A DNA stretch of 62,924 nt, taken from positions 1-62,924 of the forward strand of contig NJFT01000229.1 in assembly GCA_002221725.1 (NCBI GenBank). The letters are read 5' to 3'. Of the stretch, positions 1 to 10,810 are shown one piece after another; position 1 is the first letter of the stretch; every line of letters starts with the position of its first letter. The translations under genes and the position numbers were made by a program. The notes beneath the pieces are model-generated. The model was not told where the DNA came from. It made no database searches and was given only the letters and a program-made list of their open reading frames with translations. The stretch comes from Scedosporium boydii. Taxonomy: Eukaryota; Ascomycota; Sordariomycetes; Microascales; Microascaceae.

Positions 1-468
1 TCGTCGGCCGTTTACTGCAGTTGCGGCGGGCCTCGCTTCGCCCGTCGCCCGCGCCGCAAGCCAGCATTTCTAGTGTAGCTACGTCGGTTGGATGTGTGCG
101 CTAGAAAGCAGTTCTCGAACCCTTTGTTTTTTTTTCTTTCCCCGTCCCCTCCCCCCCGTCCTCCATTTGTCAAGTTGCAACCCAGATTCTCTCATATAAT
201 CATAAGTTTATACGCCCCCCCTTGGCTTTGCTGGCATCATCTCATCGAATGGGGAAGTATTGCTAAAAAGGGAGACAAGAGTGGCTGCTTTAGATTCTCG
301 CAACCCCCCCTTGCTGCTCTCATCGGCCCATGTGGAATCACTTGGCGGCCGACGTGGTAAATTCTGGCGTATTAGTCCCTTTCGGAGGAATGGGGAAGAA
401 GGAATTGAATGAGATCAAATACCAAGATGGTGCGTGCATTGGCATTGGCATTGGCACGAGCACCGCGG

Positions 469-497
469 ACGAAGGAAGTACGAAGGAAGTACGAAGT
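469..497. repeat. 11-bp tandem repeat, 2.6 copies
   Basis: The unit ACGAAGGAAGT occurs twice in full and then as a partial ACGAAGT. A reverse-complement match of ten bases (TTCCTTCGTA) lies at 604-613, so the two could pair across about 110 nt. Confidence 0.7.
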
Positions 498-958
498 CTT
501 AGTTCCGTCGCCGCAATAGGACACCCTTCCCAGATTGCCTTCGCTCGGCGGTGCTGCTGCGCTATTACACTCCCCTTTCAGCTCCCGTCGTGCTTTTCCC
601 TCGTTCCTTCGTACGTGGGATGTGGGATGGTCCAGGAACAGCCGCAAGCCTGGCTCCTCTCCCCTACTTGTCTCTGAGCACTAGTCTGCGGCTCCATGCA
701 ACCCGCCAAGTATCAAACATCGATTCTAAGCCGCTAGACCATTTCCAAGGATGCTGTCCGCCTCCCTAGTTCTGCGCTATGCTTTGTCCTTGACCGGTCG
801 GCCGGGAACAAGCAAAGTCGACGGTCTCGTGACGATAATCGCCAGTTGAGGCTTTCCACTTTCCACTTTCCATTGTCCGGCACGGATGCTACAGTATCAT
901 TTATTACGTCTTTTTCGATCGTCGATGCGAATGTGATGCATGCGACGCAAGGGAAGAG

Positions 959-980
959 AAATAAAATAAAATAAAATAAA
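959..980. repeat. (ATAAA)n microsatellite
   Basis: About four copies of the pentamer ATAAA in uninterrupted tandem, in a gene-free region. Confidence 0.8.
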
Positions 981-1192
981 CCTACACAATTTCTTTTTCT
1001 GGAGCTTTTCTCATCAAATATCCTCGACTTTTCGAGAAATCAATCTGAGATGCCTTTGTCCCGGTCTGGTCCTTCAGCCCCAACCCCTACTACGAGATAC
1101 TGGAGATGGCGCTTGGCATCCTCTCTCCAGAGCCTCTTTCGACCCAAGCTTGATAAAAGAGACTCGGGAGCAGACGCCGGGAACGAGTAGAG

Positions 1193-1214
1193 AATAAATA
1201 AATAAATAAATAAA
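1193..1214. repeat. (AATA)n microsatellite
   Basis: About five uninterrupted copies of the tetramer AATA, followed by more AT-rich sequence to about 1250. Confidence 0.8.
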
Positions 1215-1800
1215 AAATATTAATACGTTCAAAAATAAAAAGTAATATTCTCCATCACAAAATAGAATTTATTGTCGGCATCCTCGAAAGAAGAGCAGGA
1301 AATAAAAATGGTGCCAGGCCGAGTGAGACTCGAAAAGAAAAGAACAAAGTTTGGGCGTCATGCATTTGTGTGCAAGAAGTGAACCCAAACCCGATTCGGA
1401 GAGCAGCATCTTGAGGTGTCTGAAAAGAGAGAAGAAGAAAAAAGACGCCGGATTCGGAATGAGAGCAAGGGGAACGTGGAGATGTGCTGGAGGGTGGGAA
1501 AAGTGAAGGAAAGAAGCAATTTTACGTGGCAGGTCCGAGGTGTGAAAAATCAATAAAAGGCTGGACCGGTCAATGGCGCAGTCTTGCTTTTTCTTCGAGG
1601 TTTCCTCATCCTCTCATCCTCTCGTCCCTTGTGTCTGATCCGTGGAGCTATCGGAAAGGGGACAAGGAAGGGCGGGAGGATTCGATGCTAGTGTCCACGA
1701 TGATCCCGAATGTGCCCCCCTGGTACGAGAAGAGAAGAACGAAAATAAGACGATTTGTTTGTGATAGAGTGGCGTCTTGGAGAAAGACATCCACCCCCCG

Positions 1801-1817
1801 TACTTCGTACTCCGTAC
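1801..1817. repeat. composite of the dispersed TACTTCGTA / TACTCCGTA nonamers
   Basis: TACTTCGTA (1801-1809) and TACTCCGTA (1808-1816) overlap here by two bases. Exact copies in either orientation also start at 5909, 7880, 12329, 13321, 17805, 31235, 31485, 51467, 51693, 52561, 54039, 54245 and 57561. That makes 15 in total, none inside a coding exon. Near-matches such as TACGAAGCA at 12859 and TACGAAGTG at 30194 add to the set. The function is unknown. The near-palindromic form suggests a protein-binding site or the tip of a small mobile repeat. Confidence 0.7.
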
Positions 1818-3499
1818 ATATCTCAAGTGACCCTGGGGAGAACACAGATCAAGATCATTAATGCGTCACTAATTCCGCAGGCCGCCACCAACCCCAACCC
1901 CAGCCTGAGCCTCCTCGGCTGCGAAATACGGCTACGAAGAGAGTGATCAAAAACAGCTGCGGCGATGGACGACGTCAGAGACAGACCCCATCGCCCGACT
2001 CCCCAAGTCAGTCACTGCTTCTGGGATCTAGCGTCTGTTCTCTGCGCTTGAACGTTTTCAGACCGCACTAATCTGGGGCGGACGCTAAGGATAATAACGC
2101 AAAAACGATAATGGCAAATAGACGAGTGGGTGATGGGACGATTTAAAATTCCGATCACTACATGAAGGGGGCACGCGGGCGATGGCACCAGCATCTTTTT
2201 TTTCAATCCGGGGAAAAGTAATCAGCCTCGATAATTGATATCGTAAGAGTTCTCAAGACTGGAGAAAAGACGGCTGGGCTATCTGACGATATCTGCTTGC
2301 TTTTTTTTGTGAGCTTCACTTTTCATGCCCCGTGTTTCTCTGCCAGACAGGGAGGGAGGGAGGTCTGTCGCTGCTTGAGAATTGACTCTCATAACGGCCT
2401 CCTTCTTTCTGCAATGGAATGTCGGAAGAAACTCGATGTCTCAAGCGAGCCAGTTATGTTGCCGACAGCGGATAGCGGATTGCGTCCGCTGCAATGATGG
2501 CCAGGTCAGGTCAGACGATACCTCCAGCATTAATCCACACGCACTACAAATAATAGGTGATGATCCAGGTACAATCTCAATCTCGATCTCAGCACCCAAG
2601 CATGTAAGAGGCAGGTAAGCATCTCCCGTCGTCGGATGGGAGCGTCAGCTAATTCTCATCGACCAAAGACAAGACAAGGCATACTTTGATGAACGATGTT
2701 GATACCCGACAACGCGTCCACCATCCTCCATGCGTCAGCATTCCAGCTTCCCAGCTTCCCAGCTCAGCCCGTTGTGCATTGCGCCTGCACTGCATATAAC
2801 CTCAAGACGGGCCTGCCACGGGACGGCTTACGGCTCAGACGAGATCGAGAGAAGAAGAGATGCGAGATGCGGGCGCTGTAGTACGCGGGAAGTGTATTTC
2901 CGTGCTTCCGTGTGGTAAGACGAAAGCAAAAATTTTTTGTAGATTTATTCTGCGTAGCATGCATTGCTTTCGTCCACGTAGGTGAGATGTGATTTATAAG
3001 ATCTCGGAGCTCTGCCGCGATTGGGTCGCGGCCGGGACGGACTTGACCCGGCGCGGACGCCTTTTTTTTTCGTCACCCTGTCCTGTCCAACCACCCTTCA
3101 TTCCCTCCGAAGGGCCTTTTGGCATATGTAGGGATGCCTGACTTACGAACAAACGAGGGGAAGAAGGAATGAGAGGGAGGATTGTGTAATCCTCGGGTGG
3201 CTTCCAATAGGACGTCGGAGATGGCGTTGTTCGCACACCTTCGATATGCCCGCTGCACACTTTTGACCGTTTGAGGGGGTTCGCTTGTCTGAGACTAAGT
3301 GAAGCGAGACATCCGTGACGATAGGGTTGGGACTGTGGAGGGGGCGTTCGTGAGAATCAGTTGATATGTTTTCGCCGACACATTGGAAGGGGATGATATT
3401 GAAGATTTATTCTTACACCGCAGAACCATCGCCGTTCTGGTTCCGCTCAGTCGAACCAGATCGACCAGGCCATCAACTTCAATGGCTGGCAAGTAGTTT

Positions 3500-3501
<2 letters not shown>

Positions 3502-3532
<31 letters not shown>
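3502..3532. repeat. 31-nt poly(T) run
   Basis: Uninterrupted run of 31 T on the plus strand, in the gene-free left flank. It may be the A-tail of a decayed retroposed insertion on the minus strand, but no recognisable body adjoins it. Confidence 0.85.
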
Positions 3533-3533
<1 letters not shown>

Positions 3534-6500
3534 ATTTATTTCAGTGAGTTGGACTGGCAGGATCGGGCCAATACGTTTACAGTAGAGTAAACTGTGAACT
3601 TCACTTCAATCAAGACCGAGTCGATATCCAGTCACCACGTCTAGCATCTCGGCGTATCGCTACGGAGAGTCCAGCTCAGTGCTACTTCGATGGCTGGTAG
3701 TACTAGTTTCGGTGGTCGAAGCAGTAATACTTGAGAAATCACAACGCATCAAGGTCACCTTCGTCCACGTTCGCGCGCTCTCATCCCGGCTAGTGGTGGC
3801 CGACGATGATCGATGATAGACTCGCCGTTTCACTCACAAACGTGACTCTCTTCCGGATCTAGAATGAATGACAAGAGAGACCCCCAAATAATCTTTAATG
3901 CAGGATCAAAGACAAACATATAAACAAACATAAAATCCAAGACAGTGAGAGACCTCAGTCCGAGACGAAACAACAAACGCCCCGCGCATGAAGGGCACAT
4001 CACGTATCCATCAACGTTCAATTCATCTTGCTCCACGCGTGCATCCCTTCCCTTCTATAACCCCTCTTGTTTTCCCCGCTGATCTTGACTTCCGAGAGCT
4101 CCCGAAGAAAGAAAAGTGAACAGGCGGTAGGGGGCGATGAGAGGCTGCTACATGCAGTCAAGAGTACCGACGCTTGCGCAAACGCGTGCATGTAAGCCTC
4201 GGAAACCACCATGCCTCGAGCCAGCGGGATGCCTCCTCCAAGCTCCTGGCTCCACAGATCGGCTTCCAAAGGCCCCAATAGCAAGCAAGTCTGTGGCGCA
4301 CTCGTGACGCCCTCGGCTCAAAAGCTGAGCCGTGATCTTGGTAATGGGCAACGGCTTTTGGTGATCATCACAGCCATCATTGATCCGAGCAGTCTCTTGT
4401 CCCCCCCCGTTCCAACGGCTCCGTCTGTGCCTGCCTATGCTTCGCTACTCATCCCCCACGCTAAATCAATTCATGACTGCGACTGGCGATGTAGGCAAAC
4501 CGTTCTCAGGTTTTCTGGTGCTGGTTGAGACGGAATATGTGCCTCGCAAATACACTACGCAAAGGGCTTCTCACCAAGGAGAGAGACTAAGCTAGAGATC
4601 GTCAATTCCGGTCGTGGAAGATGTGTGAGAGCGAATGCCGAGAGAAATGCAACAAATAAAAGGAGGAGAGGGAGGAGAGAAATTGTGTGAGTACAGGCGT
4701 TAGCACGGGGAGGAGCTGAGGGAGGACTCGGTGAGAACAAGACGCAGGACTATCTAGAGGCACCATGCTTTTTTCCTTACACCTTTCCTCGCATTCCAAT
4801 GGCGGTCTTCTGTGGAGTAGGCAAGCGTTCGTTCGATCCCCCGTTGACCCTCTCCAACGGTTCACCGGTGTGGGGACAGAATGCAGCTTTCTGCAGGTGT
4901 ATTCTCCTCCTTTGCTTTTTCGTGTGCCTGTTTGCCTCTTTCGCCCTAGACAAACGGACTCGCAGCATTCCGTTCGTCTCAGTTGCCGTCGAGCTAAGCT
5001 GGTATTCAGAGCCCACTGTTGACGATAGTGATAGATCATAGTGCAGCGCACATCGTCAGAAGAAGCAAACGGCATTGCACAGCGACGTGGAGAAAAAAAA
5101 GGAAGACGAAGAAAAATCAAAATAAGCTGGCGTCACGTCTGGTTTTTGGGGAGGAAGGGAAAAGCAAATCCATCGACGAGCAAGCATCGCTCATTCCCTA
5201 GCCTCAATATTCCTTCGGACTCGGTGAAGGAGGAAATGTGAGCTATAATATCCCCTCATCGTTGATGTGCGTGTTTCCGGAGCTGGCAGCAGATCAAAAT
5301 GCCCAATCTATGCCAGGGCTTGCTCGTTCTCTTTCTTTTCGCTTCCACCTTTCAACTTCCGAGGTCTTGGAGATCAAGAGCGCCGGTTATAGAGGTAAAT
5401 GTGGCTGGACTACGTTGACTGTTCGATACCATGGTAGAGATTGTGCCTCTTTCTCCCCGATATTACGAGTGACCAGGCGATCCCCCGCCGGCTCGGACAC
5501 AATCGGAAGCCTTCGCCGGACTAGGCTCCGACGAAACCCACAAACTAGCCTCGCTTCATCATTGTCGTCTTGCCCCATCTCGGAGCTCACCCGACCCGGC
5601 AAGATTCAGCTCATCCCGTGTCTCGAGTGTAGTCCCCACGTTTGAAACGGATCACAGCAACTCGGCGAACGCCAGCGCCCGTTATGAAATGACGAATTCG
5701 GAATTTGTTCCGGGTTTGTTCTAATTCTCCTTCTTTGGTTCTTCTTTTTAGACACTGAGGTCACGCTGCTCTTACGTCTCTGAACCTTGACTTTTCACTT
5801 CAAATCTCAAACTTTTATGTTTCCTATTTCCTTCTTTGACTCTTTCGTAGTCTCGGATCTTTCTCCCTGTCTCTCTTCGCCCGCCCGGCCTCCCCTCTTC
5901 TCCTTGCCTACTTCGTACGCCCTGTCATCACAACCTAGATGTGGTCTCCCGTCGAGCCCCAGTCGTCTTCACCCCTCTTCATGCCATGCGCAGATCCTGT
6001 AAAGTACTTGCTTTTCCCATCTTGCCAGTCACTCCATCCCCCACTTCAAAATGCACATCGCATTTTCCTCTCGTGAAACTGATCGAGCCATTGTTGGACC
6101 CACCGTCATTCCCATCCTCTTACCATTTCTCCCTTGCCTCAACGTCGAGCTCCCCGTTCCGAGGTCTCCCAGCTGCACGCTACGACCATGTTCCAGCCTG
6201 TGAAAGGTCTTTTTGATATCGGCTTTTCTTTTCCCCTCCTCAGTGAGAGGTTAAGGTAGGAACCCGAATCGTAACTACCGATCCGTAGCTTCGAGCCCCT
6301 GTATTTCGCCCGGGGCCGAAGTCTGAGAGGCTCGGTCGAATTCACGGCACTCTCTCTTTTCAGTGTTGCTATCCTTTTTTTGTAGAGGGAAAATAAATAA
6401 ATTGATCCAGAATAATTCTCTACGATATTACGTAGTCCTCTTTCAAAGGAAGAAAAAACCAAAATGATTCAAAATTCTATTGAACCGCGTCACCCCAACA

Positions 6501-8052
6501 TGAAGAGAACAGCCCATCTTCACACCGGGCCAGGGTCCCGGAGCCCTTGTAACATTCACCGCTACATGGACAGCGGAGAACGAGGACCGACTCCGGACGT
6601 GGTCCCCCAATGAGAAGGTAAAAGACGGTTCACGCATTCCAGGTAGATCGGCACTTCTCAACAACGCCGTCACCGGACAGCTGATCCGCCCCCTTCATTC
6701 CAGAACCACATCAGAGAACTTTCAAATCCCCCTGCACTGCACCGTTAATGCTGAGTCCATGTGACTCTATAAACTGGAAGCAAAGTGAAGAATACGAAGG
6801 AGGTCCTTCCCAGCCCGGTGTGGTCTCGGAGTTAAAACAGCTGCGTAACGCATACCCAGGGATATGCCTGCATTACGAAGGGAGCACGGAAGCAAGGTGA
6901 CCTCATAGCATTTGCAGAACCGCTCTCCATCTCGACAAGGTTTCGGTAAATCCTCCGAAGTAGGGCTTCTTCCGCAGTTCCATCGTTCCCCCTCCCTGTT
7001 CAAGAGGAGCCCGGCTCTCGGAGGTTTTGCTTCTCGCCACCATCTTCCAGCTTGCCATATTCCTTTTTAAGCTGTGTTCGTGCGGGTGTTGTTTTTGTGT
7101 GTGTGCGTGGATGTGGATGTGTCCCAGGGATATAAAACCCTTAGCTTCCCCGGCTTTATGTACCACAACTCCGGTGGAGGCGCCCGGGAGAATAAATACG
7201 CGCCTCCTACTCGACAACACAGAGGTGGGATATGCATTGTTGTTCCTCATGCATGTCTTATGCCTCACGGGGACATGTGGATCGAAGAGATCCAGGTTGG
7301 CGGTGAGGACTCCCTGAAGAGACGTCACTGGAAGACAGGGGGTTCCCTGTGTGACTACGCTCGTGATTTATCTTTAGAGCGGGATCATAACTGGTCTCGA
7401 ATCTTTGCATTGGAATGTATGCAGGACTAAGAAGTTCTATGTTAACCTTCTTCTGTAAATGAGCTACTCCCGAAGGAGGGATATGGGTCTGGAGGTTCGC
7501 GTGGGACGTCCTCGGGATTTGGAATTCGGTTCGTCTCTGCTCTCGTTCCGGCCATTCGGTCAATCCGCTCACCTCGACTCCCCTCCATTCACCCCACGCG
7601 CTAGATGAAAGCAAAAGCAAATCACGATTTGGGACCCCAACCAGTCACGATGCCCAGGTGACTAGAGCGGATTTAGAGACAGATGCCACATATCTCTCTA
7701 GCGTCGATTCGGACCGATCCTACGTACACGTGGTTGGAGTAGGATCTCGTTCCTGTGGAGGGTTCACATCGGGCATCGGCGATGGTCGAAAAATCTAGAG
7801 CCCTCAGCCCGGCAGGCAAACACATTCCCGGTCCACTCTCCCCAGCTAGCGAGTCACATAGGTTGTATGGAGTAGGGTGTACGGAGTAACACGATGGGAA
7901 GCCGCAACACCTCCAACTTCAACTCGGTGTGCCTGTCGACTTCCGCTGCCCCCTAGACTGACAATCGACAGGGGGCCCCCATCGTTCCTTCAGCCGCAGT
8001 TGCATTGCCGGACACCCCGGCAATCTCATTCTCCGTTTTAGCCTCTACCCTC

Positions 8053-9645
8053 CTAACCTCTTCCGGCAACGTGGACGGAAGCTTCCTTCGTAGGGGCTGC
8101 TACTGCCTTGATCTTGTCCTTGCCGAGAATGTAATCACCTCCTTGTAACACCTTGACTACGCCATACAAGCCCCTCACGGGCCAGATATCCCAGACCCTG
8201 TCCTTTAGCCTCCTTCCAGCAGAGGACTTCTCCCCTGGTGCGTCCTCGGCTGGGTTGTGCCACTTGACCTTATCGTAGACACTTGGCAAGTGAGACGCCT
8301 TGTATTTCTCCCTAAGGGCATCGTAAGCCTTGCGATCGTAATTCGTCCAAAACTCATCTTCGGTGGAATACGTCTGCGCGTACAGACACTTTCTCCCACC
8401 CACCTCCACCAGCTTCGCCTCCAATAATCTATTCAGCCTTAACGCCTCTTTCTTGTCGAAGGACAACGGGCCCCACACGCCAAAGTTGATCACCTCTCGC
8501 GAGGCGGGATTCCAAAATCCCGACGTGTAGGTTCGTCTATCGTCCCCGTCATTCTTCGGGATCCGCAAGGGGCACAACCAAACGGGATAGATACCATACG
8601 TCTCGTCCAGCCATTCCTGGAACTCGACGGATCTGTCAAATGGCACAGCGACGTCCTGTGTAAGGTAAAACTGCGCGAGACCGCTTTTGTGCAGCGCGGC
8701 ATACATGACACGGGTGTGCAAAAAGGGGTCGAGCACGCGGCGCGTGATACGGTTGAAGGGCGTGAGGAAGTACTTGAAGGCGTATCGACCTGTCCAGAAG
8801 GCGCCGCGGTCGTAGCGAAATAGGTAATCTGCGAGGGGGATGTAGTCAACGATGGTGTGGGTATCGCAGTGGGACTGCGGGGACTGCGATGACTGAAGCT
8901 TCTTGGCCACCTCCTCGACGCGGAGATAAAACCACGGATCTTTGGCGCGTGTGAATCGCTGGGTTCTTTTGTTCCCAGCCGGCGGTTCGTCGACCATGCG
9001 CCCGGTACAGGTGATGGTTGAATCTTTGCTAAAAGTGATGGCATCGACAAAGTGGTTCTCGTCCCTATCAGTCTCTTCTAGAAGCTTAGCCACGGCCTCC
9101 GTAAAGCTCCTAGATAGATGATATTCGAGCCGCACAAACGGGCGCGCCTTAACCAACTTGATGCCCAAAAGCGTAATGACCCCAAGCGTCCCAAATGCCG
9201 AGGCCGCACCCCGGAAGAGATCCGGACTCTCGGCGGTCGACGCGCGAACCACCTCTCCGTCCGCTAGCACGATCTCAATCCACTCCACCGTCTCCTCAAA
9301 CGGCCCGTAGCGGAACGAGCTGCTCTCTCCGGATGTCCCGGAAAAGCCCCCGCCGGCGGTAATAGCGGGAAATTCCATGATGACGGGCGGTACGACGGCG
9401 TGCTTTACGGTTTCCTGTACGAGTTTGTCCATGGGGACGTTGGGTTCCACGACGGCGATGAGGGACGAGGGGTCGACGGAGAGGACATTGTTGAGGCGGG
9501 AGGTGTCGACTGTGTTGGCGCGGGTCTTGCCGGAGGGGCGGGTGCTGTTCGTGGAACCGTGGTAGACGCGGAAGGGGGTGCGGGTTTTGTAGAATTGGGT
9601 GATTGTTGATGAGATGAGGGCGACTTCGGATGCGTGGTGGTCCAT
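8053..9645 (-). CDS. DHCR24/DIMINUTO-like FAD-dependent oxidoreductase
   Basis: Intronless, 530 aa. The family (FAD-binding type 4, related to animal and plant delta(24)-sterol reductase) uses FAD to reduce a side-chain double bond of sterols. The FAD pyrophosphate loop is visible at about residues 92-110 (AGGGFSGTSGESSSFRYG), matching the family pattern GTGxESSSxxYG. The central block with IVDYIPLADYLFRYDRGAFW and the C-terminal YPVWLCPLRIP region also fit. Length is close to the usual ~516 aa, but I see no N-terminal membrane segment like that of animal and plant enzymes, so it may be soluble. There is no His in the loop, so FAD is probably not covalently bound there. Ergosterol synthesis in fungi does not use a DHCR24 step, so the true substrate is open. 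The start is the first ATG of the frame and the family similarity begins close to it. Confidence 0.85.
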   Translation of the reverse strand: MDHHASEVALISSTITQFYKTRTPFRVYHGSTNSTRPSGKTRANTVDTSRLNNVLSVDPSSLIAVVEPNVPMDKLVQETVKHAVVPPVIMEFPAITAGGGFSGTSGESSSFRYGPFEETVEWIEIVLADGEVVRASTAESPDLFRGAASAFGTLGVITLLGIKLVKARPFVRLEYHLSRSFTEAVAKLLEETDRDENHFVDAITFSKDSTITCTGRMVDEPPAGNKRTQRFTRAKDPWFYLRVEEVAKKLQSSQSPQSHCDTHTIVDYIPLADYLFRYDRGAFWTGRYAFKYFLTPFNRITRRVLDPFLHTRVMYAALHKSGLAQFYLTQDVAVPFDRSVEFQEWLDETYGIYPVWLCPLRIPKNDGDDRRTYTSGFWNPASREVINFGVWGPLSFDKKEALRLNRLLEAKLVEVGGRKCLYAQTYSTEDEFWTNYDRKAYDALREKYKASHLPSVYDKVKWHNPAEDAPGEKSSAGRRLKDRVWDIWPVRGLYGVVKVLQGGDYILGKDKIKAVAAPTKEASVHVAGRG

Positions 9646-10810
9646 GGTGGATGAGATGGAGGTGGTGAGGAGGTGAGGATGTTAAATCAATGGAGTTTGC
9701 TTAGACACTGAGAGGCAGCAGTGAGCACTTGAAGCGATGTGCTCGGAGCTTAGAAACAACTTAACAAGTGTATCGGTGGGCACATCTGCGTAGGGGTGAA
9801 TAGATGACTGCGCCAAGGCGGCATCTATTTGATGCAACTGGCTTGTCGTGTCCGTCGAAGCAGCGAGGAGGAAATAGGCCAGAGAGAAATGGAAAGTCTG
9901 TCGTGGCTGATTGATCCAACTTAAGTGACGGTTTATCATCACGGTAGCGTAGCAGCATCGCAATGAACCTGATCTTGGGACAAAGGCTTAGGCCTCCGCG
10001 AAAACTCGATACAGAGTGAAGAAGACGATTAATTTATATTTCATGGCCAAGTTTCGAGCCTGGCTCGTCGACTTGGGGGACTACAAGTATCTAGATCCAT
10101 TCGAAGTCTTAATTGACGGATTCTCTCAAAATTTCCGAGACACACTCACTCCTCATCAAGGAATTAGGAGACGAGAGAAACTAAAAACGAATAAAAAAAA
10201 AAATTTATCCTTAATTCACATCTTCAAGCTTAATTTCTTCTATTTTAATTATATATCTAATTTGATCTTAAATATATAAAAAAAAAAAAAATTAAAAAAT
10301 TAAAAAATTAAAAATAAAAAAAATTAAAAATAAAAAAATAAAGAAGCAAAAAAATGCAAAAAGCTCGCTCGCGGTTCGCCCCCGGGATCCAATCCTGGTT
10401 GCTTGCCACGAGCTACGAAAATTGCAATTCTCTAACCTTCTGAGTGCTCCAATGACCACTTGGCCACTGGTCGCAGTGTCGCCACTGCTTGAGCTGCTCG
10501 GTTAGAAGTCGCTGGGAGATCCTCATATATAAAGCATATGGCAGGGCCCGTATGTGTTAGGGAAGGTGCGTGGCAGGCTTCATCCCTCCGGCTTGACGAT
10601 CGCGACGTAGCTTCAATTGATGGCGTTGAACTCTTCACCGTGAGGGCGGAGATGAGGGATCTACGGGTCTCTGGGGCATAGCCGTATTGCCGTTTGAGAG
10701 CTGCGCTCTGAAGACAGTCTCTGGTTTCCTCGCTCCATCTGACGCCTCTTCCTCGTACAATTACACATTCACATTCTAGAGTATCTAGTTCTATTATACA
10801 GGATATAATA
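9646..10810. other. intergenic region with an AT-rich island
   Basis: Lies between the start of the DHCR24-like gene and the stop of the ankyrin gene, both on the minus strand. No gene is recognised. It contains the AT-rich tract at 10016-10360. It also holds a short GC-rich foldback at about 10361-10415, where AGCTCG pairs with CGAGCT about 40 nt downstream. Confidence 0.6.
10016..10360. repeat. AT-rich island, probable decayed repeat
   Basis: Composition changes sharply from the roughly balanced surroundings to strongly A+T. The tract ends in A-rich motifs (TTAAAAAA repeats at about 10270-10345). Such islands in ascomycete genomes are usually remnants of transposons mutated by RIP (C-to-T) or retroposon tails. 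No terminal repeats, target duplications or transposase similarity are visible, so the class is unknown. Confidence 0.45.

Larger units (their letters stand above)
1..8052. other. gene-free left flank
   Basis: No reading frame here shows a recognisable protein family, codon bias like the neighbouring genes, or a convincing set of splice sites joining frames. The frames present (up to 172 codons) are low in complexity or basic and look like chance. The stretch holds simple repeats, pyrimidine-rich tracts (for example around 5700-6130, which resemble fungal promoter or leader sequence) and four exact copies of the TACTTCGTA/TACTCCGTA family. Non-coding transcripts cannot be excluded. Confidence 0.6.

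Noticed and set aside
4602..5120. 172-codon minus-strand frame
   Set aside because: Arg/Ser/Cys-rich, no family resemblance, several competing frames on both strands and no splice partner; typical of chance frames in GC-balanced non-coding DNA.
5787..6216. Ser/Pro/Phe-rich frames on the plus strand
   Set aside because: They follow from pyrimidine-rich sequence; composition, not selection, explains them.
10361..10415. Complete tRNA gene
   Set aside because: The B-box-like and A-box-like segments are only about ten bases apart and no cloverleaf can be drawn; at most a decayed tRNA-like fragment.
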